From Notolepis coatsorum (Eukaryota > Chordata > Actinopteri > Aulopiformes > Paralepididae): a stretch of DNA of 64,000 nucleotides. The notes under the pieces are model-generated. The model saw only the letters and a program-made list of their open reading frames with translations, was not told where the DNA came from and searched no databases. The stretch is from positions 123,729,943 to 123,793,942 of the forward strand of contig OZ020588.1 of the NCBI GenBank assembly GCA_963971535.1, written 5' to 3'. Made by a program: the position numbers and the translations under genes. Shown piece by piece: positions 37,087-47,208 of this stretch (its first letter is position 1; each line of letters begins with the position of its first letter).

Positions 37087-38169
37087 GTAATGAACCAAAT
37101 GAGAATATCAATAAATTTTTTTTATCTTTGACTGTGAATAACACCATGCTCAAATTGACCAGACCTGAAAAATCTAAGCAAATTAATAGATGGAAGATGA
37201 TTAAACAGAAGGTTTTGTAGATACAGTACTGAATTCTGCCATCCGGACACATGCAATTTGAAATATGATTATAGAATATAGAATATGAGGCATAAAATGG
37301 TAATGCGATTAAAATGTGATTAATTAGATTAATTAATTACAAATCCTGTAATTAGATACATTTTTTTAATCGCTTGACAGCACTAGTAATTATATAGGTA
37401 CATATATGTATAATGCTATATGGATTATATGCTTCATAGGCAAATCATATGTTTCTGCTTAAAGAATGAATTGCCTGGTCTGCATAGAGGTGTCTGTGAG
37501 AGCAAGCATGTATAGAGGGAGTTAACGGTAGAAATGTGGCCTTACTGATAGTGTGAGGCAAAACGAGAGGCCCCAAGGGGAGGTAAAAGCGGGAATGTGA
37601 AAGTCTAGAGAGGGCATTGTACTCTTGTGTATTCTTGTGAATCACTATTCTGATGTATAACTGCAAAATAACAAATAACTGAAGGAGTTGAGAAGAAACA
37701 CGTTATGTGTGCCACAAGTCAACGAGCGCCACCTGTGTAATAAACGTATACACTCTTAAAACTATATAACAGTTAAATGTTAAATGTTATGCTACAGTTA
37801 GAAATGTTGGTATAGAGGTGTATACATGTACTGCTGAATTAATTATATGTTTCATAAATTCTATGCTTAGAAAGAAAGTGTGTAATACTATATATTACTA
37901 TACTGTGTAAATTCTGTGATTCACAATGGCTGAGAGCAACTTTGAGGAGTCGAGATGCACTGGCAGACACAAGGTTAACCCTTGCAAGCCTTGCCTGGTC
38001 AAATAGTGTGTGGAGGGACTCTCCATACTTGAATCACTATGTAACTGCGTGTAACGCAAGTAGGGAAAGGGGATGAACAGTACAGTATATGTACAGTACA
38101 ATGATTGGGTAATATGTACTGATGTTTTAAACGTTGAGTGGCTAGTGAAATTACATCACAGTATTTAAA

Positions 38170-38330
38170 CCAATGGCAAAAAGATCTTTTTTCCTATATA
38201 AGGGCTAACTTGCTCCATCTCAAGAGAGATTTTTGGATTCTGCATTCTGATAATTTTTAAGAGGAACCTTTTTTGTACTTATAAGCATGATTGTGCATTT
38301 ATTGTAATCTTGTATTTTTTTAAAATAAAA
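38170..38330 (+). promoter_or_regulatory. ERV LTR A core promoter and poly(A) signal
   Basis: CCAATGG at about 38170, TATATAAGG at about 38196 and AATAAA at about 38324. The same set is in LTR B at about 46102, 46127 and 46257. It puts the R region between about 38225 and 38345, leaving U3 of about 1 kb and an unusually long U5 of about 0.9 kb. Confidence 0.6.
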
Positions 38331-38682
38331 ACCTTTTTTGAACCCACTTTGTGTACATCCTTCTGACCATTCTGGTAAGCATTGAAATGTGTTGCACTTG
38401 TGACTTTACCCATTTTTTGCATGATGAAAAAGAGTCGGCAGAAACACTGCCCTGTGATGTTTATGATTTATGATGTAAAACACTAGTGGTAATGATCACA
38501 TATGTAGATTCTATATAATGGGCTTATTAAGTAATGTTACAGTGGTAATACTTATTAAAAAAGTAGTAATACAACCAAGCTTTCAAATGAGCAGTATTAC
38601 AAGCCCTTTCGTAAAATGATGATAATGATGATGATGATATATCTTTATATCTTTATCCACACAGAGACCTAAAGAAAGAAAT

Positions 38683-39496
38683 TAGTGCTGTCAGGCGATT
38701 AAAAAAATTAATCTAATTAATTACAGGATTTGTAATTAATTAATCTAATTAATCGCATTTTAATCGCATAACCATTTTATGCCTGATATTCTATATTCTA
38801 TAATCATATTTCAAATTGCATGTGTCCGGATGGCAGAATTCAGTACTGTATCTACAAAACCTTCTGTTTGATCATCTTCCATCTATTAATTTGCTTAGAT
38901 TTTTCAGGTCTGGTCAATTTGAGCATGGTGTTATTCACAGTCAAAGATAACAAAAAAATATTGATATTCTCATTTGGTTCATTACAATTTACTCAAAATA
39001 AAATTTTCATTCAATCAATCACAGCGCAGATTGAGTGATTGAATGAAAATGTTATTAACAGATTGCAGAATGGGTACAATACAGTACGGCTCAATACACA
39101 CAATTGTTAAGGGGATGCAGATCAGAGAAAGACTTTCGTCTTGTTTACATCAGGGTCCCCCATTTTCAATTCATAATGAATTGTAAGTAAGGGTGCAACT
39201 TGCACTGTGCAATCCATTCTTTGTGGATCTAGCCCACAGTATTTCTGACACTGGGAATACATTCCCTGAGATTCATAGATGTCCCTAGAATCAGATACCA
39301 AGAACATGCAAATGGACCATATTAAAAAACATCTGTAAATGTGTATTCTACATTCTTATGGAATGAATGAGATAAAAAAAAAATATTATATAAAAAAAAT
39401 AAAAATAATTGCAATTAATTTTGAGTTAATTTTCATAACGCGATAATTTGCTGTGTAATTAATTAATCTAATTAACGCGATAAACTAACAGCCCTA
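38683..39496. mobile_element. hAT-type DNA transposon 3, sister of transposon 1
   Basis: 814 bp, from TAGTGCTGTCAG to AACAGCCCTA, flanked by the 8-bp duplication AAAGAAAT (38675-38682 and 39497-39504). LTR B has a single AAAGAAAT at that point. In opposite orientation it matches both ends of transposon 1 and shows the intact sequence into which transposon 2 and the BEL element went. It carries a tail repeat (39028-39182). The terminal regions also read ATTAATTAATC-type AT repeats. Confidence 0.9.
39028..39182 (-). repeat. LINE 3' tail repeat, copy 14
   Basis: Minus-strand copy inside transposon 3, counterpart of copy 13 in transposon 1. Confidence 0.8.
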
Positions 39497-39533
39497 AAAG
39501 AAATATATCATATGTATGCCATGTGTGTATGTA

Positions 39534-39535
<2 letters not shown>

Positions 39536-39603
<68 letters not shown>
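39536..39603. repeat. (TA)n microsatellite in ERV LTR A
   Basis: About 66 bp. LTR B has a longer tract, of about 100 bp, at the same place. Confidence 0.95.
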
Positions 39604-39606
<3 letters not shown>

Positions 39607-40151
39607 ATATATTATATGTATGTGGATATGATATATATATATATAACATATATTGTATTGTGACTTCGTAAGGGTAACTCCTAGTTGCCGTGTGACGGAT
39701 AAGGGAAATGGATATCATCTGATTAACGACAGTGCCATACTGGTCAGATGAATCCTTCCCGGTGCAAATAAAATAAGAGACTCTGCAACTTCAATCACTT
39801 GACTATGGTCGATGACTGGGGGGGACGGAGCGGTGCGTGTGTTATCTCTGTCGGTTGGGTGTAACCCCAGCAGTTTGTAGACGCATTGGGTTCTGGATAT
39901 CACAGACATCGCAGGACGCTGCTTGATGTTGAGATGAGCGGACCAATGAGTTATGGAGTTATCAATCTGACCGGAGGCTAGCATGAGCATTTATCATGGC
40001 GTCCCTGCGTTGGGCATTTATACTAACGGAATAGGTGCTAACGGCCAAAGAAAACAGGACTACTGTCAAATGCCTCTGGAGTAAAATTAATTACAGATTT
40101 GACAAAACCTAACGTAGAAAGTTCTACTCAAAGAAAAAAATCACAATTAAA

Positions 40152-40494
40152 GTAGAGGGGGTGACCCCAAGATGACCAAGATGACCACCAGGTGTTGTCT
40201 TCAGACAACAACACCTGGGTGCGTTGGCCGGGAACAACAGATGCAAGTCTTCCCGCCGGTTATCGAGCAGTAGAAGTGAACCTGAGCAGGAAACCAAGTG
40301 ATAACACAGGAGAATCAACCTTGACCAAGGTGACCCTGTATACAAAAGGGCCCCTGGCATGGGGCCGTGGAGCTGAAGATATTGGGAGTGCAGTTAAAGA
40401 CGGTGTGGGGGATGTTTGGAATTTTGCCTCCTCCATAATACAGACGGCCAGGACGGTCATTTTGGGAGTTATGCGTTGGGCTCTCCCCTGCATA
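40152..40494 (+). pseudogene. Detached 343-bp env fragment
   Basis: Nearly identical to 43677-44015 of copy B (start GAGGGGGTGACCCCAAGATG, end CTCTCCCCTGCAT) with only a few base differences. Both ends are sharp. It lies inside a local repeat array: AGTAGAAGGTTCTACTCAAAG-like units occur before it (about 40115) and twice after it (about 40525 and 40645). It is a fossil piece. Confidence 0.8.
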
Positions 40495-40800
40495 ACGTAA
40501 TGTTTACTTACAGTCAAAAACCTAAAGTAGAAGGTTCTACTCAAAGAAAATAATCACAATTAAAGTATATTTTTGTGATTAAAGTAAAAGTTTACTTGCG
40601 ACTAAAAAAAGTAACGTAATGTTTACTTAAAGTCAAAAACCTAAAGTAGAAGGTTCTACTCAAAGGAAAAAATCACACTTCACTAGAAGGCTCTGGGGGA
40701 GTTACAGGTGCAATATATTTTTGTGATTTGCCCACAGGAATGCAGGCTAGCTAACTGGATGGCTACCTAGCCCGAGGCTACAGGAGGCTACATAGCCCTA
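40495..40800. repeat. Short direct repeats around the env fragment
   Basis: ACGTAATGTTTACTTA followed by CAAAAACCTAAAGTAGAAGG occurs at about 40495 and 40612. A related unit stands before the env fragment at about 40095-40150. Confidence 0.7.
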
Positions 40801-41118
40801 GCCCACTGGAACACAGGCTAACTAGCCACAAGTGAATTGAATGCTAACGTGAGGCTGCCAAAACGGCGCCCACTGGAACACAGGCTAACTAGCCACAAGT
40901 GAATTGAATGCTAACGTGAGGCTGCCAAAACGGCGCCCACTGGAACACAGGCTAACTAGCCACAAGTGAATAGAATGCTAACGTGAGGCTGCCAAAATGG
41001 CGCCCACTGGAACACAGGCTAACTAGCCACAAGTGAATTGAATGCTAACGTGAGGCTGCCAAAACAGCGCCCACTGGAACACAGGCTAACTAGCCACAAG
41101 TGAATTGAATGCTAACTG
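40801..41118. repeat. 67-bp tandem array, ~4.7 copies
   Basis: Unit starts GCCCACTGGAACACAGGCTA and contains GAATGCTAACGTGAGGCTGC. Copies differ by one or two bases. Confidence 0.9.
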
Positions 41119-41194
41119 GATGGCTATCTAGCCCGAGGCTACATGAGGCAACCAAAACGGAGCCCACTGGAATGCAGGCTAACTAGCCACAAAC

Positions 41195-41500
41195 AAGCCA
41201 GAGCTAACTGGAAATGAGCTGGCCCCAGCCAGACGAGAGCTAACTAGCTCACCATCGGCAAACAAGCCAGAGCTAACTGGAAATGAGCTGGCCCCAGCCA
41301 GACGAGAACTAACTAGCTCACCATCGGCTAAAAGCCAGAGCTAACTGGAAATGAGCTGGCCCTAGCCAGACGAGAGCTAACTAGCTCACCATCGGCTAAC
41401 AAGCCAGAGCTAACTGGAAATGAGCTGGCCCTAGCCAGACGAGAGCTAACTAGCTCACCATCGGCTAACAAGCCAGAGCTAACTAGCTCACCACAGGCTA
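41195..41500. repeat. 69-bp tandem array, ~4 copies
   Basis: Unit starts AAGCCAGAGCTAACTGGAAA and contains GCTCACCATCGGC. It shares the word GCTAACTAGC with the 67-bp array, so both probably grew from one GCTAACTAGC-rich seed. Confidence 0.9.
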
Positions 41501-41569
41501 ACAAAGCCAGGAGCTAATTGATGGCTAACTAGCCAAGAGCTAATTAGCTCCCAACAGGCTAACAAGCCA

Positions 41570-42768
41570 GTGCTAACAGAAGTGAACAGGATGTTTCACA
41601 ATCATTCCCACACCACCGAGGACGAGGAATTACCCTTGGATGATGGATTGGGAGTTTCTACACCCAGCAGGGGGTTAGACTACCCAAGAGAACGGGGAAC
41701 ACACCCAGAGTCCCCTGAGACGCTTGCGGAAAGTGAGGAATTCACAGAACCAAGCAAATCACAATACCCAGAGCTGCCGGCTGTAGGCTACAGCAGGCAG
41801 TAATTGGCACAGGAGAGAAACATTACTGCTGTGGCCAGTGTGGGAAGAGCTTCAAGACAAAGAAATTACTTAAACAACACCACATGGTACACACACGAGA
41901 GGAACCTTACCGCTGTGGCCAGTGTGGAAAGACCTTCAAGAGGAAGGCAGAACTTAAACAACACCACATGGTACACACAGGAGAGAAACCATACTACTGT
42001 GACCAGTGTGGGAAGAGCTTCAAGAAAGGGGCAAGACTTAAGACACATCATATGGTACACACAGGAGAGAAACCTTACTGTTGTGACCAGTGTGAGAAGA
42101 CCTTCAAGACGAAAGGAGAGCTTAAAAGTCACCTCTGGGTACACACAGGAGAGAGACCTTACTGTTGTGCCCAGTGTGGGAAGACCTTCAAGATGAAGGA
42201 AATGCTTAAAAGACACCACCTGGTACACACAGAGGAGAGACCTTACTGCTGTGACCCGTGTGGAAGGAACTTCAAGACGAAGACTCACCTTAAACGACAT
42301 CATACGATACACACAGGAGAGAAACCATACTACTGTGATCAGTGTTACATGAGCTTCAGGAGCCAGCAAAGGCTTAAGAAACACAGACGGCGGAGGCAGC
42401 CATGCAAGGTGCCAACCTGCTTAACGGGAGCAGTCAGGGGTTATGTGTCTTGCTCAAAAACACTGCGACACACTATCATGGACGAGTTTGGAAATGGAAA
42501 AAACCAAGAAGACTATGTAGTCATTCTTCCTCTTTATGAGTCGCAAGGCTCCACCTCAAAACGAGCATCTCCCTCCACTGACATAGAGACGTTCAACTCT
42601 CTAGACGAGTTCCTAAAGGCCAAGAATATCAATTATGAGCACTGTTCCATTTTCTATGGACCAGAGGAGAAGAAACATGCTGGCTATGACGTACTACGTG
42701 AACGGGTGTACAAACGAGACAGGGCCATGGCCGAAATAGCCAGGAGAGAAAGAAACTGGTTGAACTAG
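41570..42768 (+). pseudogene. C2H2 zinc-finger frame with SINE-derived C-terminal join
   Basis: An acidic, Ser/Pro-rich lead (MLTEVNRMFHNHSHTTEDEE, frame closing at 41803) is followed, one frame over, by six C2H2 fingers with TGEKPY-type linkers from about 41812 (first finger YCCGQCGKSFKTKKLLKQHH) and a seventh that keeps only C, C and the first H. From 42385 the frame runs through an inverted SINE piece (RRRRQPCKVPTC), then a unique charged segment (MDEFGNGKNQEDYVVILPLY, ending RRERNWLN) to a stop at 42768. No KRAB or other effector domain and no upstream exon are seen. It would be a nuclear DNA-binding protein. A 1-base shift between lead and fingers, the SINE join and the setting between retrovirus pieces suggest a decayed or captured gene; a spliced functional gene cannot be excluded. 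Confidence 0.65.
42385..42473 (-). repeat. SINE fragment inside zinc-finger frame
   Basis: GGCGGAGGCAGCCATGCAAG, GTGCCAACCTGC and TGTGTCTTGCTCAA match the centre of the SINE at 8701-8963 in reverse orientation. The open frame passes through it without a stop. Confidence 0.8.
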
Positions 42769-43023
42769 GCCCCGTCCATAAGCCCAATCCGAGCCCTGAG
42801 ACACACCACAGAGGAACCCGGACCGGAAGGATCAGAACCTGCCCTATCTCGGGCCAGGAGCATTCTTAGACGGGGGGGGGGGGTCCCCCGGAGTCAGTGG
42901 ACGACGCAGCGAATGGCAAAAAGGAATATACTGACCCAGGTCAGAACTCAGAAATGGAGGAAGACCGGGATAGGTCAAGCTCCATAGCATCCTCAAGGCC
43001 CTCATCTAGATCAAGATCTAGGG
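42769..43023. other. Unassigned, Arg/Ser-rich in one frame
   Basis: After the zinc-finger stop, one frame near the end reads SSSIASSRPSSRSRSR. No domain is recognised. A G run at about 42871-42882 breaks any frame here. Confidence 0.35.
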
Positions 43024-43024
43024 A

Positions 43025-43059
<35 letters not shown>

Positions 43060-43370
43060 AAGTGTATTAACAGATTGCAGAATGGGTACAGTACAGTACA
43101 GCTCAATACATACAATTGTTAAGGGGATGCAGACCAGAGAAAGACTTTCGACTTGTTTACATCAGGGTCCCCCATTTTCAATTCATCATAACATATATGA
43201 CATACATGACATACAGATAGACAGTACTGCTACATCTATACATTTATGACATATCAGATTTGCAAATACAGTACTGTTTGTGATACAAAAGTGTCCAGAA
43301 AAGGAGTGTATATACATTTGGCATAGAAACTGTACATTGGAGGAGGTTGGTTGGGTGCGGTGGAGAGAGT
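43024..43370 (-). repeat. LINE 3' tail repeat, longest copy (15)
   Basis: Starts with (GATT)n on the plus strand, holds the common tail to about 43190, and continues into upstream family sequence (CAGTACTGTTTGTGATACAA, then ACTGTACATTGGAGGAGG) shared with copies 4 and 11. It shows the unit belongs to a longer LINE 3' UTR. Confidence 0.8.
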
Positions 43371-43714
43371 TCGGTACCCAAGGGACGAACCTCCTAGACC
43401 GAACCTCCTAGACCTCCTAGACCGAACAAGAGAGACATAGGCCTGGACCCAGGTTACAGGGCGACGAGAGCCCTGAATGGACCTGAAAGAGAGAAAAGAA
43501 ATTAGTCCTCTGTGGACAATATCTGTGATGTCCTGCGTGGCCTACGGACAGGGTCACACGACCAGACCAACCACACTTCAATAGAGGACTGCTGCTACAA
43601 ATCTCGGGGACCCGTGGGGTCGCCCGAGAAGTGACAATTAAACCTACCTCAAACTGTGGGAGAGATCCAAGAGGTCAGAGGGGGTGACCCCAAGATGACC
43701 AAGATGACCACCAG

Positions 43715-44149
43715 GTGTTGTCTTCAGACGACAACACCTGGGTGCGTTGGCCGGGAACAACAGATGCAAGTCTTCCCGCCGGTTATCGAGCAGTAGAAGT
43801 GAACCTGAGCAGGAAACCAAGTGATAACACAGGAGAATCAACCTTGACCAAGGTGACCCTGTATACAAAAGGGCCCCCGGCATGGGGCCGTGGAGCTGAA
43901 GATATTGGGAGTGCAGTTAAAGACGGTGTGGGGGATGTTTGGAATTTTGCCTCCTCCATAATACAGACGGCCAGGACGGTCATTTTGGGAGTTATGCCTT
44001 GGGCTCTCCCCTGCATTTTGATAATAGGGGTCATCATTGCAATAAATCTATTACGTCATATGGGTCTCTTCCCCCAGATGGGGAGGGCCATAAATAATGT
44101 AAAACAACGACTGTGGCCTTCAACTGAGACGGCACCCCTTCTTAAATGA
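43715..44149 (+). CDS. Envelope-like C-terminal region of the retrovirus
   Basis: Reads NTWVRWPGTTDASLPAGYRA, a Gly/Ala amphipathic part (RGAEDIGSAVKDGVGDVWNF), then a hydrophobic anchor (ALPCILIIGVIIAINLL) and a short basic tail ending STETAPLLK. This order (ectodomain end, membrane-proximal helix, one transmembrane segment, short cytoplasmic tail) fits a retroviral transmembrane subunit. No fusion peptide or CX6CC motif is in view, so the assignment rests on layout and on its place before the accessory frame and LTR. It could also be a membrane protein of another kind. Confidence 0.55.
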   Translation: MLSSDDNTWVRWPGTTDASLPAGYRAVEVNLSRKPSDNTGESTLTKVTLYTKGPPAWGRGAEDIGSAVKDGVGDVWNFASSIIQTARTVILGVMPWALPCILIIGVIIAINLLRHMGLFPQMGRAINNVKQRLWPSTETAPLLK

Positions 44150-44229
44150 TTATAAAGGATCAGTGTTCTCTTCTTTGCCAACACACAGAGACACACAGGG
44201 CACAGCGAGCGACCAGCAACTGAAGAAGA

Positions 44230-45165
44230 ATGGCTGTTACGGGATATGTCATCTTGGAGGACGAACTTATGTTACATGAAGGTCAATTGGATAGCGTGAT
44301 GGGTATTTTGGATCGGGAGACCCACGTCCCTAGGAGAGCGACACTCGTGTCAGCTGTGTCATCACCAAGCCTGGTTTCACCAATGATGCCTGACCTAGGC
44401 CCGCCAGCAACCACGATTGCATCACCGGAATTGACACCGGCTCAGACCCTGGGAGCGACCTGGGTGAAAAGAATGCCGCTTCATCGGGGGAGGTGGGACG
44501 GAATAGACGACGGTCAGCGATCTCAACTGTATGCGGAAGACGGGAGAAAGATGACCAATGAAGAACTTAAGTCACCCGCCACTTGGTCTGAAATAGTGGT
44601 GATAAGACAAGGAAGAAGACCTTATTCTGACCCTTTTACCCGAATACCGTTTGATGATTTCTTCCTCTTAAGCACGGGGTCAGAGTTGAGAGCAAGTAGA
44701 TCCCATATCCTGGAGGGTGAAAACTGGAGGGGAATTGTCCCCGCCTGGGTGAAGATTTACAAGGCTACACGAGAGGGTGACCCCCATTTTGGCAAGACGT
44801 GGGCCACCGTGGAAACGTGGGGTAGAAACTGTGAGTACTTCAGGATTGATTTAATCTTTTACCCTAAAGTGAGCACGACTCGCATCGAGGCTGGGACCGG
44901 GACCCGTCGAGTTCAGAGGGATCTGAAGATTTATCCAGTCCAGCCGTACATCGAGCAAGGGGGTGTGTTGGTCCAAGAGGTCAGGGGAGGTGAAAAGGGT
45001 CACAGCCAGCAAGACCCAAGATTGATGACCTCTAGACAACCAGGGACTTCACGTCCAGAGGCCCCATGTTCTTCCCCCCCCACGACGAGAGGGTGGTATG
45101 ATTATGAGAGACCAAAGAAGGCCAGAAAGACAGCCAAGTATACAAACAACAAGCATTATCAATAA
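44230..45165 (+). CDS. Accessory protein of the retrovirus, open frame, unknown function
   Basis: 311 codons, starting MAVTGYVILEDELMLHEGQL and ending KTAKYTNNKHYQ just before the LTR. The ATG follows the env stop by 80 bp. The first 90 residues are Ser/Pro-rich and probably flexible. The middle (about 90-235) has many Trp and aromatic residues (WSEIVVIRQGRRPYSDPF, GENWRGIVPAWVKIY, GKTWATVETWGRNCEYFRID), suggesting a folded domain. The C-terminus is Pro/Ser-rich with a basic nuclear-signal-like cluster RPKKARKTAKY. By position it matches foamy-virus Tas/Bet or epsilonretrovirus OrfA genes, but I see no sequence match to any of them. Its last part is also in copy A (27105-27284). A 311-codon open frame in a fossil is notable. 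Confidence 0.6.
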   Translation: MAVTGYVILEDELMLHEGQLDSVMGILDRETHVPRRATLVSAVSSPSLVSPMMPDLGPPATTIASPELTPAQTLGATWVKRMPLHRGRWDGIDDGQRSQLYAEDGRKMTNEELKSPATWSEIVVIRQGRRPYSDPFTRIPFDDFFLLSTGSELRASRSHILEGENWRGIVPAWVKIYKATREGDPHFGKTWATVETWGRNCEYFRIDLIFYPKVSTTRIEAGTGTRRVQRDLKIYPVQPYIEQGGVLVQEVRGGEKGHSQQDPRLMTSRQPGTSRPEAPCSSPPTTRGWYDYERPKKARKTAKYTNNKHYQ

Positions 45166-45171
45166 AAGAAA

Positions 45172-46654
45172 TGTTGGTAAAAATATAATCAAAAAGCAAC
45201 GCCCTGTTTTCTAAAAACCTGGTTGGAAGACAGTGATTATATAGTTGTGTGAACAGTGATTTCTGTTCTACCCTTTTGTATATGTAACACTATAGCCGTA
45301 TAACCTATTTTCCACATGTAATTATATAGGTACATATATGTATAATGCTATATGGATTATATGCTTCATAGGCAAATCATATGTTTCTGCTTAAAGAATG
45401 AATTGCCTGGTCTGCATAGAGGTGTCTGTGAGAGCAAGCATGTATAGACGGAGTTAACGGTAGAAATGTGGCCTTACTGATAGTGTGAGGCAAAATGAGA
45501 GGCCCCAAGGGGAGGTAAAAGCGGGAATGTGAAAGTCTAGAGAGGGCATTGTACTCTTGTGTATTCTTGTGAATCACTATTCTGATGTATAACTGCAAAA
45601 TAACAAATAACTGAAGGAGTTGAGAAGAAACACGTTATGTGTACCACAAGTCAACGAGCGCCACCTGTGTAATAAACTTATACACTCTTAAAACTATATA
45701 ACAGTTAAATGTTAAATGTTATGCTACAGTTAGAAATGTTGGTATAGAGGTGTATACATGTACTGCTGAATTAATTATATGTTTCATAAATTCTATGCTT
45801 AGAAAGAAAGTGTGTAATACTATATATTACTATACTGTGTAAATTCTGTGATTCACAATGGCTGAGAGCAACTTTGAGGAGTCGAGATGCACTGGCAGAC
45901 ACAAGGTTAACCCTAGCAAGCCTTGCCTGGTCAAATAGTGTGTGGAGGGACTCTCCATACTTGAATCACTATGTAACTGCGTGTAACGCAAGTAGGGAAA
46001 GGGGATGAACAGTACAGTATATGTACAGTACAATGATTGGGTACTATGTACTGATGTTTTAAACGTTGAGTGGCTAGTGAAATTACATCACAGTATTTAA
46101 ACCAATGGCAAAAAGATCTTTTTTCCTATATAAGGGCTAACTCGCTCCATCTCAAGAGAGATTTTTGGATTCTGCATTCTGATAATTTTTAAGAGGAACC
46201 TTTTTTGTACTTATAAGCATGATTGTGCATTTATTGTAATCTTGTATTTTTAAAAAATAAAAACCTTTTTTGAACCCACTTCGTGTACATCCTTCTGACC
46301 ATTCTGGTAAGCATTGAAATGTGTTGCACTTGTGACTTTACCCATTTTTTGCATGATGAAAAAGAGTCGGCAGAAACACTGCCCCGTGATGTTTATGATT
46401 TATGATGTAAAACACTAGTGGTAATGATCACATGTAGATTCTATATAATGGGCTTATTAAGTAATGTTACAGTGGTAATACTTATTAAAAAAGTAGTAAT
46501 ACAACCAAGCTTTCAAATGAGCAGTATTACAAGCCCTTTCGTAAAATGATGATAATGATGATGATGATATATCTTTATATCTTTATCCACACAGAGACCT
46601 AAAGAAAGAAATATATCATATGTATGCCATGTGTGTATGTAGCATATATATGTG

Positions 46655-46751
<97 letters not shown>

Positions 46752-47208
46752 ATATATTATATGTATGTGGATATGATATATATATATATAACATATATCG
46801 TATTGTGACTTCGTAAGGGTAACTCCTAGTTGCCGTGTGACGGATAAGGGAAATGGATATCATCTGATTAACGACAGTGCCATACTGGTCAGATGAATCC
46901 TTCCCGGTGCAAATAAAATAAGAGACTCCGCAACTTCAATCACTTGACTATGGTCGATGACTGGGGGGGACGGAGCGGTGCATGTGTTATCTCTGTCGGT
47001 CGGGTGTAACCCCAGCAGTTTGTAGACGCATTGGGTTCTGGATATCACAGACATCGCAGGACGCTGCTTGATGTTGAGATGAGCGGACCAATGAGTTATG
47101 GAGTTATCAATCTGAGGCTAGCATGAGCATTTATCATGGCGTCCCTGCGTTGGGCATTTATACTAACTGAATAGGTGCTAACGGCCGAAGAAAACAGGAC
47201 TACTGTCA
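45172..47208 (+). repeat. ERV LTR, copy B (uninterrupted)
   Basis: TG at the start, CA near the end. It contains a CCAAT box (about 46102), TATATAAGG (about 46127) and AATAAA (about 46257), and shows the two empty sites of the hAT insertions in copy A. Matching sequence continues a few bases past the CA in both copies, so the right edge is uncertain by about 7 bp. Confidence 0.75.
46645..46748. repeat. (TA)n microsatellite in ERV LTR B
   Basis: About 100 bp of TA, longer than the tract at the same place in copy A. Confidence 0.95.

Larger units (their letters stand above)
27437..37385. mobile_element. hAT-type DNA transposon 1, non-autonomous, inside ERV LTR A
   Basis: Ends TAGGGCTGTCAG and CTTGACAGCACTA are inverted repeats, flanked by the 8-bp duplication GTAATTAT (27429-27436 and 37386-37393). 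Copy B has a single GTAATTAT at the same point, so the empty site is visible. An 8-bp duplication is the hAT hallmark. The element's own sequence is about 800 bp, as in its sister at 38683-39496; the rest is the hAT 27691-29352, a tail repeat and the BEL element. No transposase is seen. Confidence 0.9.
27105..40073 (+). mobile_element. Endogenous retrovirus copy A: 3' end and LTR, with nested insertions
   Basis: 27105-27284 matches 44990-45171 (end of the accessory frame). The LTR of about 2 kb then starts at 27285 (TGTTGGTAAAA after AATAAAAGAAA) and is present in three pieces: 27285-27436, 37394-38682 and 39505-40068. Two hAT insertions separate them. Copy B (43644-47213) shows the uninterrupted arrangement. 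Upstream internal parts are not present, so this is an incomplete fossil. Compared with copy B there are about 16-18 differences over about 2 kb (near 1%), so the two are closely related and fairly recent. Confidence 0.8.

Noticed and set aside
37445-38101. Short minus-strand frames in the ERV LTR (repeated at 45377-46033)
   Set aside because: Open in both LTR copies but only because these are about 99% identical; no domain or codon signal.
43715-45165. Assignment of the retrovirus to foamy viruses
   Set aside because: Layout and LTR length are suggestive, but there is no pol or gag to compare and no sequence match recalled, so no genus is given.
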